Shown: positions 37,257-45,607 of the stretch, in pieces
Layout: each line of letters starts with the position of its first letter
Position numbering within the stretch: position 1 is the first letter of the stretch
Source of the DNA: JAUIJL01 sp965366625
Lineage (GTDB): Bacteria > Acidobacteriota > Thermoanaerobaculia > Multivoradales > J023
Direction of reading: 5' to 3'
Assembly (NCBI GenBank): GCA_965366625.1
Contig: CBDUGP010000040.1
Coordinates: 5,163 to 69,162 of the forward strand
DNA length: 64,000 nucleotides
Translations under genes and position numbers: made by a program
The notes under the pieces: model-generated
Databases searched by the model: none
What the model saw: the letters and a program-made list of their open reading frames with translations, nothing else
Told to the model about the DNA's origin: nothing

Positions 37257-37345
37257 TGTAGAGGAGGGGCTTGCCCCCTCCTGCTCTTCCTTAAGAAGCG
37301 CCTCGGCTTCGCCTCGCCCGGGCGGGGACAAGCCCCGCCCCTACA
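37257..37345. repeat. REP-like palindromic element
   Basis: 89 bases with related inverted ends, TGTAG at 37257 and CTACA at 37345. The ends form GGAGGGG-loop-CCCCTCC and GGCGGGG-loop-CCCCGCC hairpins, with a third hairpin (GCCTCGGCTTCGCCTCG region) between. This is the architecture of intergenic REP/BIME elements mobilised by RAYT transposases. It sits between two converging genes and may also end transcription. Confidence 0.7.
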
Positions 37346-37414
37346 TCCGGAGGTTGGCGGACGTAGCCCCCCGAGCACCCGCCGCACGGCAGCGGATGAC
37401 CGGGGGTAGGGAGC

Positions 37415-38380
37415 TTAGGGCTCGTAAGAGTAGCCGATGGCGGTGTTTGACCCTTGGTCGGTCACAACCACTTTGATGTCCTGATTACTGCCGTAAGGGC
37501 TCCAAACATTGGGTGGGCTGCTGGTGTATGGGGTGCTCCAGGTGCCACAGGGAATGTCCTTTTCCGGCAGGGTGGACGAAGGGCCGGTCAGCGGAATTTC
37601 CTCGCCGCCTCCAGAACAACGTAGTTTGCGATACCAGGTGTAGGAATATCCGCCTGTTCCGCCGGAGGCGTTGGCGGTGAAGGTTCCCCCGGAGCGGGAG
37701 ATCGAGACGGTCAGCGGCGGCTGTGGGGGAGCCATGGGGAAGCGTTGCTCGGAGCACCGCAAGGCTTCTTCATCGTCGTGCTCGAGGGTCCGACCATGGA
37801 TCCCGAAATAGGTCGCCTGCATGGTCGGTGGCCCACAACTGGAGTTGGAGTGGTGGATGCCCAAGGAATGACCAAACTCGTGCAGAGCGACCGCCTCGAC
37901 ATCGTAATCCAAGCCGTTGGTATTCCAGGCATAAGCCGTGTTGAAGGTGATGTCGGATTCGACGATCTTCTGCCCGGATTGGAGGACCAGGGCGGTGAGA
38001 GCTAGGCAGCTTCCGGTGCAACCGTTGCCCGACGCCCATAGGATCGTGTTGGCGTTGTCCGTCGCCCATCCAGCGCTGGTGGTGCCGCCGTAGATGAGAT
38101 GATAGTCGGAGCCTTCGACATCGTTCCAGGAATCCATCGCCGAGGTGATCGCAGCGATGTGTCCGGAAGACTGTCCTCCGAGGTTGACCTTCCAGGTGAT
38201 GTCGCGGATCGTCCAGTGGGTAAAACCTTCTGATGCGTCACAAGTTACGGACGCGCCGGCAGTGACCCTTCCGGTCGAGGTATTGCAGATCATTCGAAAA
38301 GCGTCGGAAGGCGTTGCTCCGAGCACCAGGCCGACCAGCAGCAGGCCGGCGGCGAGCATTTTGGTGGTCCAATTAAACAT
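37415..38380 (-). CDS. secreted matrixin-type metalloprotease with Ig-like tail
   Basis: 321 residues, GGGGAGAA before the ATG, signal peptide to about residue 27 (PSDAF). The zinc site is the metzincin consensus HEFGHSLGIHH (about 167-177). The following EHDDEEALRCSEQ segment lacks an obvious Met-turn, but the spacing is right for a matrixin. A C-terminal beta domain (SGGTFTANASGGTGGYSYTW) resembles the tail of the M4 protease. The start overlaps the stop of the upstream gene (TAATG), so both are translated together. It is predicted to be a secreted zinc protease. Confidence 0.88.
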   Translation of the reverse strand: MFNWTTKMLAAGLLLVGLVLGATPSDAFRMICNTSTGRVTAGASVTCDASEGFTHWTIRDITWKVNLGGQSSGHIAAITSAMDSWNDVEGSDYHLIYGGTTSAGWATDNANTILWASGNGCTGSCLALTALVLQSGQKIVESDITFNTAYAWNTNGLDYDVEAVALHEFGHSLGIHHSNSSCGPPTMQATYFGIHGRTLEHDDEEALRCSEQRFPMAPPQPPLTVSISRSGGTFTANASGGTGGYSYTWYRKLRCSGGGEEIPLTGPSSTLPEKDIPCGTWSTPYTSSPPNVWSPYGSNQDIKVVVTDQGSNTAIGYSYEP

Positions 38381-38961
38381 TATTTGTTCTCCCCATTGGC
38401 GGCGTGAATCGTGCGGTTGATGTCCTCGAGCATGGCGTCGAGCGGGAAACCTTGAAAGTCACCGGCGACCTTGGCATCGCCCGATGCATCCGGGACCAAC
38501 CTTTGATCCACGGCTTGGCTGACGGCCCGTAGACCGCTCCCCGTGTCGACAATTTCAAATACGCCCTGGCTGTGCTCCTTGACAGTAAAAGCTCCCGGGG
38601 CACCCGGAAGGTCGGCGTTGTCGACAAATAACACGTAAGAGGCACCGGGCAACAACTCGGCACCGCCGACGATCAGGGTAGTTTGATCACCGATCGTGCC
38701 ACCCATGACGGTGATCACGACCTCGTCACCGACGCGTCCCTTGAGCACTTCACTCGGAGCGACGATCACGTCGGTGAGCACGAAGGTGCCGTCTTCATTC
38801 CAATACGAATACACATCGACAACCTCGCCGACCAGCACCGTGTGGTTGCTCTTGGTCAGATCGTCGAGGCCTTGGCGCACGAGCATGGTGGCGCTCGCCG
38901 GCGCGGTCAGGGCAATGGCCAACGCCAAAGCCAACAGGGGACGGACATCAATCAACTGCAT
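38380..38961 (-). CDS. secreted protein of unknown function coupled to the matrixin
   Basis: 193 residues with a signal peptide (ALALAIALTAPASA). The mature part starts MLVRQGLDDLTKSNHTVLVGEVVDV, then a beta-rich domain (VLTDVIVAPSEVLKGRVGDEVVITVMGG, split by turns) with an OB-like pattern. A short helical tail ends in AMLEDINRTIHAAN. The stop overlaps the ATG of the matrixin gene, so the pair probably works together. A chaperone, inhibitor or substrate-recognition partner for the protease are all possible. I recognise no named family. Confidence 0.78.
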   Translation of the reverse strand: MQLIDVRPLLALALAIALTAPASATMLVRQGLDDLTKSNHTVLVGEVVDVYSYWNEDGTFVLTDVIVAPSEVLKGRVGDEVVITVMGGTIGDQTTLIVGGAELLPGASYVLFVDNADLPGAPGAFTVKEHSQGVFEIVDTGSGLRAVSQAVDQRLVPDASGDAKVAGDFQGFPLDAMLEDINRTIHAANGENK

Positions 38962-39219
38962 GGGAGTCTCCTTGGAACCTGGGTTCCTACATCATGGGTT
39001 CTTACACCCAAAGTTAGACGTTCCGACAGGGGCGAAGGGGTAACGCACCCACGGAGCGCCGAATCGGGACCGCCTCACTCGACGGGTCCTTTGATCGGCA
39101 CGTCTTTAATCGACACGTCTTGGTTTGACCCTCCAACGCGAGAATTTCCTTCGATCCTGATCAAGTCCCAAGCAATTTTTTCAAACGGGGTCGGCCACCG
39201 GCTTCGCGGGGCCACGCCC

Positions 39220-41970
39220 TCAGACACCCGTCGGGAGATCAGCAGAGGGCTCGGCGCGCAGTTCGGACAGCATTTCGTTCACAGATTCGGCCTTCGGGTG
39301 GTGATAACCCGTCCGTTGCCAAATGGCCACAGCCCGTTCGAGCAAGGCGATCGCGGCTGCCGGGTTTCCATCCTGCCGATAGACGCGGGCGAGGCCGACC
39401 ATGGCGTGGCTGGTATAGGGGTGGTCCGGTCCCATGGTCTCGGTCAAGATGGCCATTGCCTTCTCGAATCGATCCCGCGCCGGCTCCAGCCGACCCAAAT
39501 CGAGAAAAGCCAAACCCAAGTTGTTATAACCGGCGGCCACCAGGAAGTGGTGGGGCCCCAGGGCCGCACGCCAGGCTTCGATCGCCCGATGGAATGAATC
39601 TGTGGCTTGGTCGAGTCTGCCCGCGAGCCGATGGATCTCGCCCAGGCTGTTGTAAACCAACGCGGCTTCTTGGGTGTTGGGCCCGTGGACTTCGAGGACA
39701 ATCGATAAGGCCCGTCGCTCGAGCTGCTCTGCGCGCTCGAAATCCTTTAGGTCGAGGTAAGTTTCGGTCAAGCTGTGAAGGGTGTCTGCCACCCTGGGAT
39801 GTCGATCGCCGAGCGCGCTTTCTTGAATCGCCAACGCGTCCACAAGCATCGGCTCCGCCTCTTCGGCCCGGCCTTGGTTGAGCAGAGTCGTGCCCAAGAC
39901 GTGCAGAGATTTTCCGACTTTGGGGTGCCGCGGCCCAAAAGCTCGACGATTGATGGCCAAAGATGCCCGGGCGAGGGGCTCGGCATCCTGGGGTCGACCT
40001 TGTCCGTCATAGATTTTGGCCAGGATGTCGAGTAGTGCAGCAGCTTCTTCGGCTTCAACGCCGCCCACTGAGTCGGCGAGCGCTTGCGCCCGGGCGAGGC
40101 TCTGCTCGGCTGAGGCGTGATCACCTAAACTCAAGTAGAGGGCTGACCAGCGGTAGTGCAGAGAGGCCAACTCGGGAGCGTCGTCACCGAGCGCGCTGCG
40201 GCGAATATCCATGGCCTCCTGAAGCACGGCTTCGGCTTCATCAAGCCGCCCTTGGGTGAGCAGGGGCGAGGCCAAGCCCTCCAAGCTGTCCGCCAGCTGC
40301 AACGACTCGGCCGGCACGTGCCGGCGACGAAGATTGAGCGCCCTCCGGTGTAACGCCGTGCATTTGGAGAGGTGACCGAGGGAACAGTGGACGTCGCCGA
40401 TGGTGTGCAGCAGATCGGCTTCCACCATGGGCTGAGCGCCCAGCTTCGAGTGCACCTCGCCCTCGGCTCGATTCAACAGCTCTGGAATCGTCACCGAGTC
40501 AGAGGTGCCGGATTTGAAAGGATCCGAGGCCTTGAGCGTGCCGAGCAAAAAACCGACGACCTCGCGGGCATTCCGGGCTTCTTGGGCCGCGCGGGTCGCC
40601 TCGATATTGGCGCGCCGGGCCTCAACGCTGCGCAAATAGGTCCCGGCGCCGAGCGCCCCGATGACGGCCCCGAGCGCCAATACGGGCACCGCATGGCGCT
40701 TGACGAATTTGCGCAGACGATACCGAATGCTCGGGGGTCGGGCATCCACGGGCAGACCCGCCAAAAAGTGGGTGATTTCAGCGCGCAGGTGCTCGGCCGA
40801 GGCGTAGCGTAGGTCTCGGTCGGCGGCCATGGCTTTGAGCACCACCCAATCGAGATCCACCTCCAAGTCTCGGACCAGGGAGGCCGGATCCAACCCGCGG
40901 GCCTGTGCGATCTCCAGGGCTTGAAGCGGTTCCAAAGCGGCCAGCGCCTTGCTCGGTCGAGTCGGCTCGATCTCCAGCTTGGCTTTTAGGGTTTCCTGCA
41001 CGGTCCGAGGCATCTCGTTGAACGGCAGCGTGCCGGCCAAGAGCTGGTAGAGCAACACACCCAGGCTATACACATCCGTTCGGATATCCACATCCGAGCC
41101 TTCGTCACCAAACGCCGCGCGAACCGCCTCCGGGCTCAGAAAAGCGGGTGTGCCGATCAGCATGCCGCGGGTCTCGAGAGTGTCGTCCACCAGGGGCTGG
41201 CCGAAGCTCTTGGCGATGCCGAAATCGATGATCTTGGGCACCGGTTCCTCGGCTTCGCTGACCAAGATATTCGACGGCTTCAGGTCCCGATGGATGACGG
41301 CCCGCTGGTGCAAATGATGCACGCCGGAGCACACCCCATTGAACAAACGAAGCCGTTCGACGAGCCCCAACCGGCGTCGATCGCAATATTCGGTCAGCGA
41401 AACCCCAGGCACGTATTCCATCACCAGGAACGGATGGCCGTTCGGCGAGCTGCCGATCTCGTAGACCTGAGCGATATTTGGATGGCTCATGCGAGCGAGG
41501 GCTTGTTGCTCAGCTTGGAAACGGAGCGCTGACTCGCGGCTCATCCGTTCCGGCAAGATCGACTTGAGGGCCACCAACCGTTTTACGGGCTGGGTTTGCC
41601 GAGCCAGATAAACCGTGCCCATGCCCCCACGGCCCAGCGTTTCGAGGATCTCGAAGGGTCCGAATGCAGGCAGGCCGTTCGAGTTGAGGTCGGTATCAAG
41701 CTCCAAGGGCACGTCTGGGCTGTAGACGTCTGGGCTGTAGACGTCTGGGCTGTGGACGTCCGTGGGGTGGCCGTCTCGACGGTGGCCGACCACGGGCTGC
41801 TCCATAAATTCGGGCGATGCGGAGTCGGCGGCGATCAGCCGCTCGAGATGATTCCGGAGCGTGGGGCTCTGTCGGCCGATCTCGGCCAGAAATCCGGACC
41901 GGTGATCGGGTGCGATTTGGAGCGCTTGGTCGAAGAGCCGTTCCAGTCGGCTCCAATCCTCTTCCATCAT
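39220..41970 (-). CDS. Ser/Thr protein kinase with membrane helix and TPR domain
   Basis: 916 residues. The N-terminus is short and helical. The kinase domain (about 105-370) is complete: GRGGMGTVYL, the VALK lysine, IHRDLKPSN and IIDFG. A membrane helix (about 430-450) leads to about nine TPRs of the NPHARPF/tetratricopeptide_10 type (for example LGDRHPRVADTLHSLTETYL). The start codon overlaps the stop of the ECF sigma gene (ATGA), a pairing well known in acidobacteria and planctomycetes. In that pairing a kinase may control the sigma factor by phosphorylation. Between the leader and the kinase sits a VYSPD repeat encoded by a 15-bp tandem repeat. Confidence 0.93.
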   Translation of the reverse strand: MMEEDWSRLERLFDQALQIAPDHRSGFLAEIGRQSPTLRNHLERLIAADSASPEFMEQPVVGHRRDGHPTDVHSPDVYSPDVYSPDVPLELDTDLNSNGLPAFGPFEILETLGRGGMGTVYLARQTQPVKRLVALKSILPERMSRESALRFQAEQQALARMSHPNIAQVYEIGSSPNGHPFLVMEYVPGVSLTEYCDRRRLGLVERLRLFNGVCSGVHHLHQRAVIHRDLKPSNILVSEAEEPVPKIIDFGIAKSFGQPLVDDTLETRGMLIGTPAFLSPEAVRAAFGDEGSDVDIRTDVYSLGVLLYQLLAGTLPFNEMPRTVQETLKAKLEIEPTRPSKALAALEPLQALEIAQARGLDPASLVRDLEVDLDWVVLKAMAADRDLRYASAEHLRAEITHFLAGLPVDARPPSIRYRLRKFVKRHAVPVLALGAVIGALGAGTYLRSVEARRANIEATRAAQEARNAREVVGFLLGTLKASDPFKSGTSDSVTIPELLNRAEGEVHSKLGAQPMVEADLLHTIGDVHCSLGHLSKCTALHRRALNLRRRHVPAESLQLADSLEGLASPLLTQGRLDEAEAVLQEAMDIRRSALGDDAPELASLHYRWSALYLSLGDHASAEQSLARAQALADSVGGVEAEEAAALLDILAKIYDGQGRPQDAEPLARASLAINRRAFGPRHPKVGKSLHVLGTTLLNQGRAEEAEPMLVDALAIQESALGDRHPRVADTLHSLTETYLDLKDFERAEQLERRALSIVLEVHGPNTQEAALVYNSLGEIHRLAGRLDQATDSFHRAIEAWRAALGPHHFLVAAGYNNLGLAFLDLGRLEPARDRFEKAMAILTETMGPDHPYTSHAMVGLARVYRQDGNPAAAIALLERAVAIWQRTGYHHPKAESVNEMLSELRAEPSADLPTGV
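41711..41755. repeat. 15-bp tandem repeat inside the kinase gene
   Basis: Three near-perfect copies of ACGTCTGGGCTGTAG, plus a partial fourth to about 41760. They keep the frame and encode repeated (V)YSPD linker units, likely variable in copy number between strains. Confidence 0.9.
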
Positions 41971-42605
41971 CCGCCGGCGTGGCTGTCGTCGAGATTCGAC
42001 AGCTGGGTATAAAGCCAGGCCCTGGCCATCCGCCAGCGACGGGTCACCGTAGGGATAGAGATCTTCAAGACCTCGCGGATTTCCTCGTTGCTGAGGCCGC
42101 CGAAATATTTCAACTCAACGACCCGGGCGGCCTCCGGCTGAGCTTTTTCCAGCTCCACCAGGCAGTCGTCGAGAGCGACCAGATCCGGAGCCCGCTCCGC
42201 TGAAATGAAAATCGCCTCGTCCAAGGGCAACGGCGTCACTCCGCCGCCCCGTTTGGCATACGAAGACCTGCGGGCGTGATCCACCAAAATGCGCCGCATC
42301 ATCTGGGCTGCAATCGCGAAGAAATGAGCCCGGTTTCGCCACTGCACCTGCTGCTGATCGACCAACCGCAAATAAGCCTCGTTGGCGAGCGCCGTGGGCT
42401 GCAACGTATGGCCCACCCGCTCCTTGCGCAGATAACGCCCCGCCTGTCGGCGTAACTCGTCGTAGACCAACGGCAACAGCTGTTCGCAGGCCCGCTCGTC
42501 TCCCCGGCTCCAGTCGAGCAAATAACGGGTGACGTCGTGGTCCTTCGTCGTCAATCGGCTTCGCGTCGCCGAAGACACCTGGTCCTGAAAGCCGGGGGCT
42601 CGCAT
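41967..42605 (-). CDS. ECF-type RNA polymerase sigma factor (Sig-70_X6-like)
   Basis: 212 residues. Region 2 is clear (YLLDWSRGDERACEQLLPLVYDELRR, in two parts, then TLQPTALANEAYLRLVDQ and FFAIAAQMMRRILVDHARR). So is region 4 with its helix-turn-helix (ELKYFGGLSNEEIREVL, then TVTRRWRMARAWLY). The TALANEAYLRL and RILVDHAR signatures are those of the acidobacterial/planctomycete ECF family often encoded before kinase-TPR genes. No anti-sigma factor is nearby. Control is more likely through the coupled kinase. Several in-frame starts are possible near the 5' end; the one given yields a usual length. Confidence 0.92.
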   Translation of the reverse strand: MRAPGFQDQVSSATRSRLTTKDHDVTRYLLDWSRGDERACEQLLPLVYDELRRQAGRYLRKERVGHTLQPTALANEAYLRLVDQQQVQWRNRAHFFAIAAQMMRRILVDHARRSSYAKRGGGVTPLPLDEAIFISAERAPDLVALDDCLVELEKAQPEAARVVELKYFGGLSNEEIREVLKISIPTVTRRWRMARAWLYTQLSNLDDSHAGG

Positions 42606-42715
42606 GGCATCTCTTTCTCAATTAGAGGCTTGTGTGGGCTGAGAAAGGCATACTTACAACAAGTCGGCTGTCAAAGTCCAGCAGTCCCTGAAAGGTGGAT
42701 TCTCGGTCCCAGAGG

Positions 42716-43942
42716 TTATTCCGAGACGCGGATCCGGCGGGCCGCCTCGTCGGCCGCCTGCTCGGCAATGGCCGTAAGCTCTTCGAACCCGAGCTGCCGA
42801 TAAAGGTCCCTGGATCGCGCAAACAAGCGTGACGCCTTGGAGAAATCCTTCTCCTTGGCCGCGAGCTGCCCAAGGCCCAGGCTCACGGAAGCCTGGATCG
42901 CAGGGTCGTCGCTCTCGTCGTCGGCTTGTTGGTAACTTCGTCGGGCAAAATCCCTGAGGCCTATTCCGGCGTAGATCTCGCCTAGAGTCACGCGGATGGA
43001 CGGTCCGCCGCCGAATTCCAGCGCCCGGCGGTAGGCGAGAATCGCGTCCATGTAGAGTTCGTGGTCCACGAAGTGCTTGGCTTCGAGCACCGCGAGCTGT
43101 AAGCCGCCGGCTGCTATTTGCCGGAGTTGTTCGAGCTTCCGAGACTCGGACAACGCGGGTTCGCCCGCGAGCAGCTCGACCCGTGGAGGATCTGAGCCCC
43201 TAATGGCAGGGGAAGCAATAGCCTCTCTATAGGCCATGTCGATGAAAAACATCCGACCCGCCCTCAGGCCCGGATGGGTGCTCGGCCAAGGAAGGGTGCA
43301 AACCCTCTCGTTATCCCACGCTGGATCCGGCCCGCATTGGAGGTTATTTCCACTCACCCTCTGTGGCCGTGCGCCGCGGACCGATATCTCATATTCCACC
43401 GCAGAGGGCATTTCGAGCCAACGAATATCGGGTCTGGGGTCTTTGACCTTAGTGTTGCGGGGGCTCAGCAGCAGGCCTTGGGGCCCCGCTCCCCGGATTG
43501 CGCTTTCCATGACGAGGGTACCGTCAGACTGCAGCCAACGACCGGTCTTGGGTGGGACCAAGGTGCGAAAGATTCCCGGATCGACCTTCAAGCCCTCGCT
43601 GCATGCCGACGCCGAAAGTGTCCATGTTGTTTTCCCTTCGAGCCGGACCCATCGATCTGTGGAGCACATCAAACCCAGCGATCCATCAGAAACAATAATC
43701 CTGTCGCGCTGCCGTACCAAATCCCCCGCCACCAAGAGCCTCGGCTTTCGGTCTTCACCAAAGGGTTCAATCTGACACTTGGTGCAATCACCGAGTTGGG
43801 TCACGACCCCTTGCAGCTCCGGTTCCTGGGCCCTGCCCGGGCTCGCCGCCGGCAGACCCGCCAGTAGACCCGTCAATAGGATCGCCAGCAGGATCGGCCA
43901 TGAAGCGACCGGTAAACATATTCGATGTCGCCCCGGTTTCAT
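42716..43942 (-). CDS. secreted FecR-like/TPR protein, partner of a CHAT protein
   Basis: 408 residues. The ATG at 43942 is preferred over an in-frame ATG at 43996 because it overlaps the stop of the upstream CHAT gene (ATGA) and starts on the signal peptide (PVASWPILLAILLTGLLAGL). Residues about 40-110 (LLVAGDLVRQRDRIIVSDGS) resemble a FecR-type beta domain. A second beta domain follows (DPRPDIRWLEMPSAVEYEIS), then three TPR-like repeats (about 285-390). TPRs suggest it binds a partner protein in the periplasm. It could be a scaffold or a substrate of the coupled CHAT protein. Both domain names are pattern-based. Confidence 0.75.
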   Translation of the reverse strand: MKPGRHRICLPVASWPILLAILLTGLLAGLPAASPGRAQEPELQGVVTQLGDCTKCQIEPFGEDRKPRLLVAGDLVRQRDRIIVSDGSLGLMCSTDRWVRLEGKTTWTLSASACSEGLKVDPGIFRTLVPPKTGRWLQSDGTLVMESAIRGAGPQGLLLSPRNTKVKDPRPDIRWLEMPSAVEYEISVRGARPQRVSGNNLQCGPDPAWDNERVCTLPWPSTHPGLRAGRMFFIDMAYREAIASPAIRGSDPPRVELLAGEPALSESRKLEQLRQIAAGGLQLAVLEAKHFVDHELYMDAILAYRRALEFGGGPSIRVTLGEIYAGIGLRDFARRSYQQADDESDDPAIQASVSLGLGQLAAKEKDFSKASRLFARSRDLYRQLGFEELTAIAEQAADEAARRIRVSE

Positions 43943-45348
43943 GGAGGGTCTCTTTGGGAATATGGAGGTGTCTCGGGGGCCGGTCGGCTTGGACAACCCA
44001 ATTTATTCCCTAATTCGGTGGCCGGTGGGCCAAGTTGGCTAAAACCTCCATTCCGAGATTCGAATTCGGCCAGCTCGCGGCAAGCGTCCGTGGTCCGTCC
44101 CAGCGCGGCAAAGGCGCGGGCCCTCAACACCAGGGCCTCCCGAATCGATTCGTCGTGCTCCAGCGTCGACAAGACCTCTTGGGAAAGATGTGACAGCGCG
44201 GCCTTGGGATCTTCGAGACCCAGGAATGCTTTCGCGAGATTCTTATGTAGGGTCGCCGAGGTGGCGGGCTCGATCGGCCGTTTCACATCCAGGCCTTTTT
44301 CGAACGCCGTCCGGGCATCACTCCAGCGAGCCACCTGTAAATTCGCCCGACCCAGCTCGTTGAAAGCTTCTGCATAGTCAGGGTCAAGCTCGACCGCACG
44401 GTTCAACGCGTCCAGAGATTCGTCCAACGACCCACGTTCCAACAGGAAGTGCCCCAAGTTGAACTGATGCAACGCGACGGATGGTTCGAGCTGGACGGCT
44501 CGCCGAAAATAGAGTCGAGCCGCGCGGACGTTTCCTTCGGCGTTTTCGAGCACCGCGAGATTGGTGACGGCTTCCGTGAATTTGGGATCCAGTTCCAAAG
44601 AGCGCTGCCAAGATTCCCGCGCCTCCTCGGTTCGCTGCTGCTCGAAATGGGCCATGGCTCGGCTATTCAGCGCCTGGACCTGTTGATGTCGCCACATGGA
44701 GTAGGTCGTTCCTGCCAAGCCGGCCAGGAGAACCCACAAAGCAAGATATTTGGCGAGTCTGAGAGTGCTTCCATTCTTGTCGACGGGCGTGGATGCCAGA
44801 CCCGCCTCCTGCTCGCAAAAGAGCGCGGCTTCCGCCCCCGGCCGAGCATGCATGGACGGAATATGAAACTCGCCCAGACCAGCCATTTGAATCGCGTTTT
44901 GGGCGACGGCAAAAGCTTGGTGAAAGTCCGAGCCGGCACCCAAGGCATCATAGAAGGCTTCCGTGAAGGCCAGAGCAGCCTGATCGGAAACGTTTCCTTT
45001 CATTCCGACCACAAAGTCAATGTGCCGAGCTATGGCGGCTGCCTGCTTTTCCGAGTAGCAGGCGTTCAACACCACGCAGCGCACATGACCGGCGAAATTC
45101 TTGAAGAATTGATCGATCGCATCGGTACCGATGATCCTCTTCTCACCATTCCGGTCTTCGAGAATGAGGCCTTCCTGGCCCGGCTCTGCGGAGCCGTGCC
45201 CACAAAAATGAACGATCGCCGGCTTGAGCGACAGATTTGCGCGGAGAATTTCTTGTGGGCTTGCCGCCGGCCGCATCTCCAGCTTGAAACGGTCGCGAAA
45301 CGAAGCTCGTTCAAGGGCATCGCTGATGCATTGCATCTCGCGACCCAA
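43939..45348 (-). CDS. CHAT protease - membrane helix - TPR protein
   Basis: 469 residues counted from the TTG at 45348. The CHAT domain (1-170) carries the dyad His51 in FCGHGSAEPG and Cys97 in LNACYSEKQ. A membrane helix follows (about 204-222), then about five TPRs (230-440). With the CHAT domain before the helix and no signal peptide, the protease should be cytoplasmic and the TPRs outside, the reverse of the protein at 737. The start is doubtful: in-frame sequence upstream (45349-45408, TTILILAANPLDTAHLG) matches the usual N-terminal strand of this CHAT class but has no ATG, GTG or TTG. An ATC at 45406-45408 with AGAGGGA seven bases ahead, or a lost base in a C run, are explanations. It is coupled to the TPR gene downstream. 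Confidence 0.87.
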   Translation of the reverse strand: MGREMQCISDALERASFRDRFKLEMRPAASPQEILRANLSLKPAIVHFCGHGSAEPGQEGLILEDRNGEKRIIGTDAIDQFFKNFAGHVRCVVLNACYSEKQAAAIARHIDFVVGMKGNVSDQAALAFTEAFYDALGAGSDFHQAFAVAQNAIQMAGLGEFHIPSMHARPGAEAALFCEQEAGLASTPVDKNGSTLRLAKYLALWVLLAGLAGTTYSMWRHQQVQALNSRAMAHFEQQRTEEARESWQRSLELDPKFTEAVTNLAVLENAEGNVRAARLYFRRAVQLEPSVALHQFNLGHFLLERGSLDESLDALNRAVELDPDYAEAFNELGRANLQVARWSDARTAFEKGLDVKRPIEPATSATLHKNLAKAFLGLEDPKAALSHLSQEVLSTLEHDESIREALVLRARAFAALGRTTDACRELAEFESRNGGFSQLGPPATELGNKLGCPSRPAPETPPYSQRDPP

Positions 45349-45607
45349 GCCTAGGTGGGCCGTGTCGAGGGGGTTGGCGGCAAGAATTAGGATCGTCGTG
45401 GGGGCGATGGCTTCATCCCTCTGGTGTTTTCACTAGGCGGCGAACCCGGTGAGATTCCGAAGCTTAACAGGCTGTGGCAGGTTTACATGGGTGGAGAGCC
45501 CGCCCTAGAATTCAAGTGGTATCCAGCAGTGTTTTTGAGCGACTGAGGTCCCGGCATTTTCGTACACCGGATCACGAGGGTTCGTGGGCCACAAATAGGT
45601 GAAAGCG

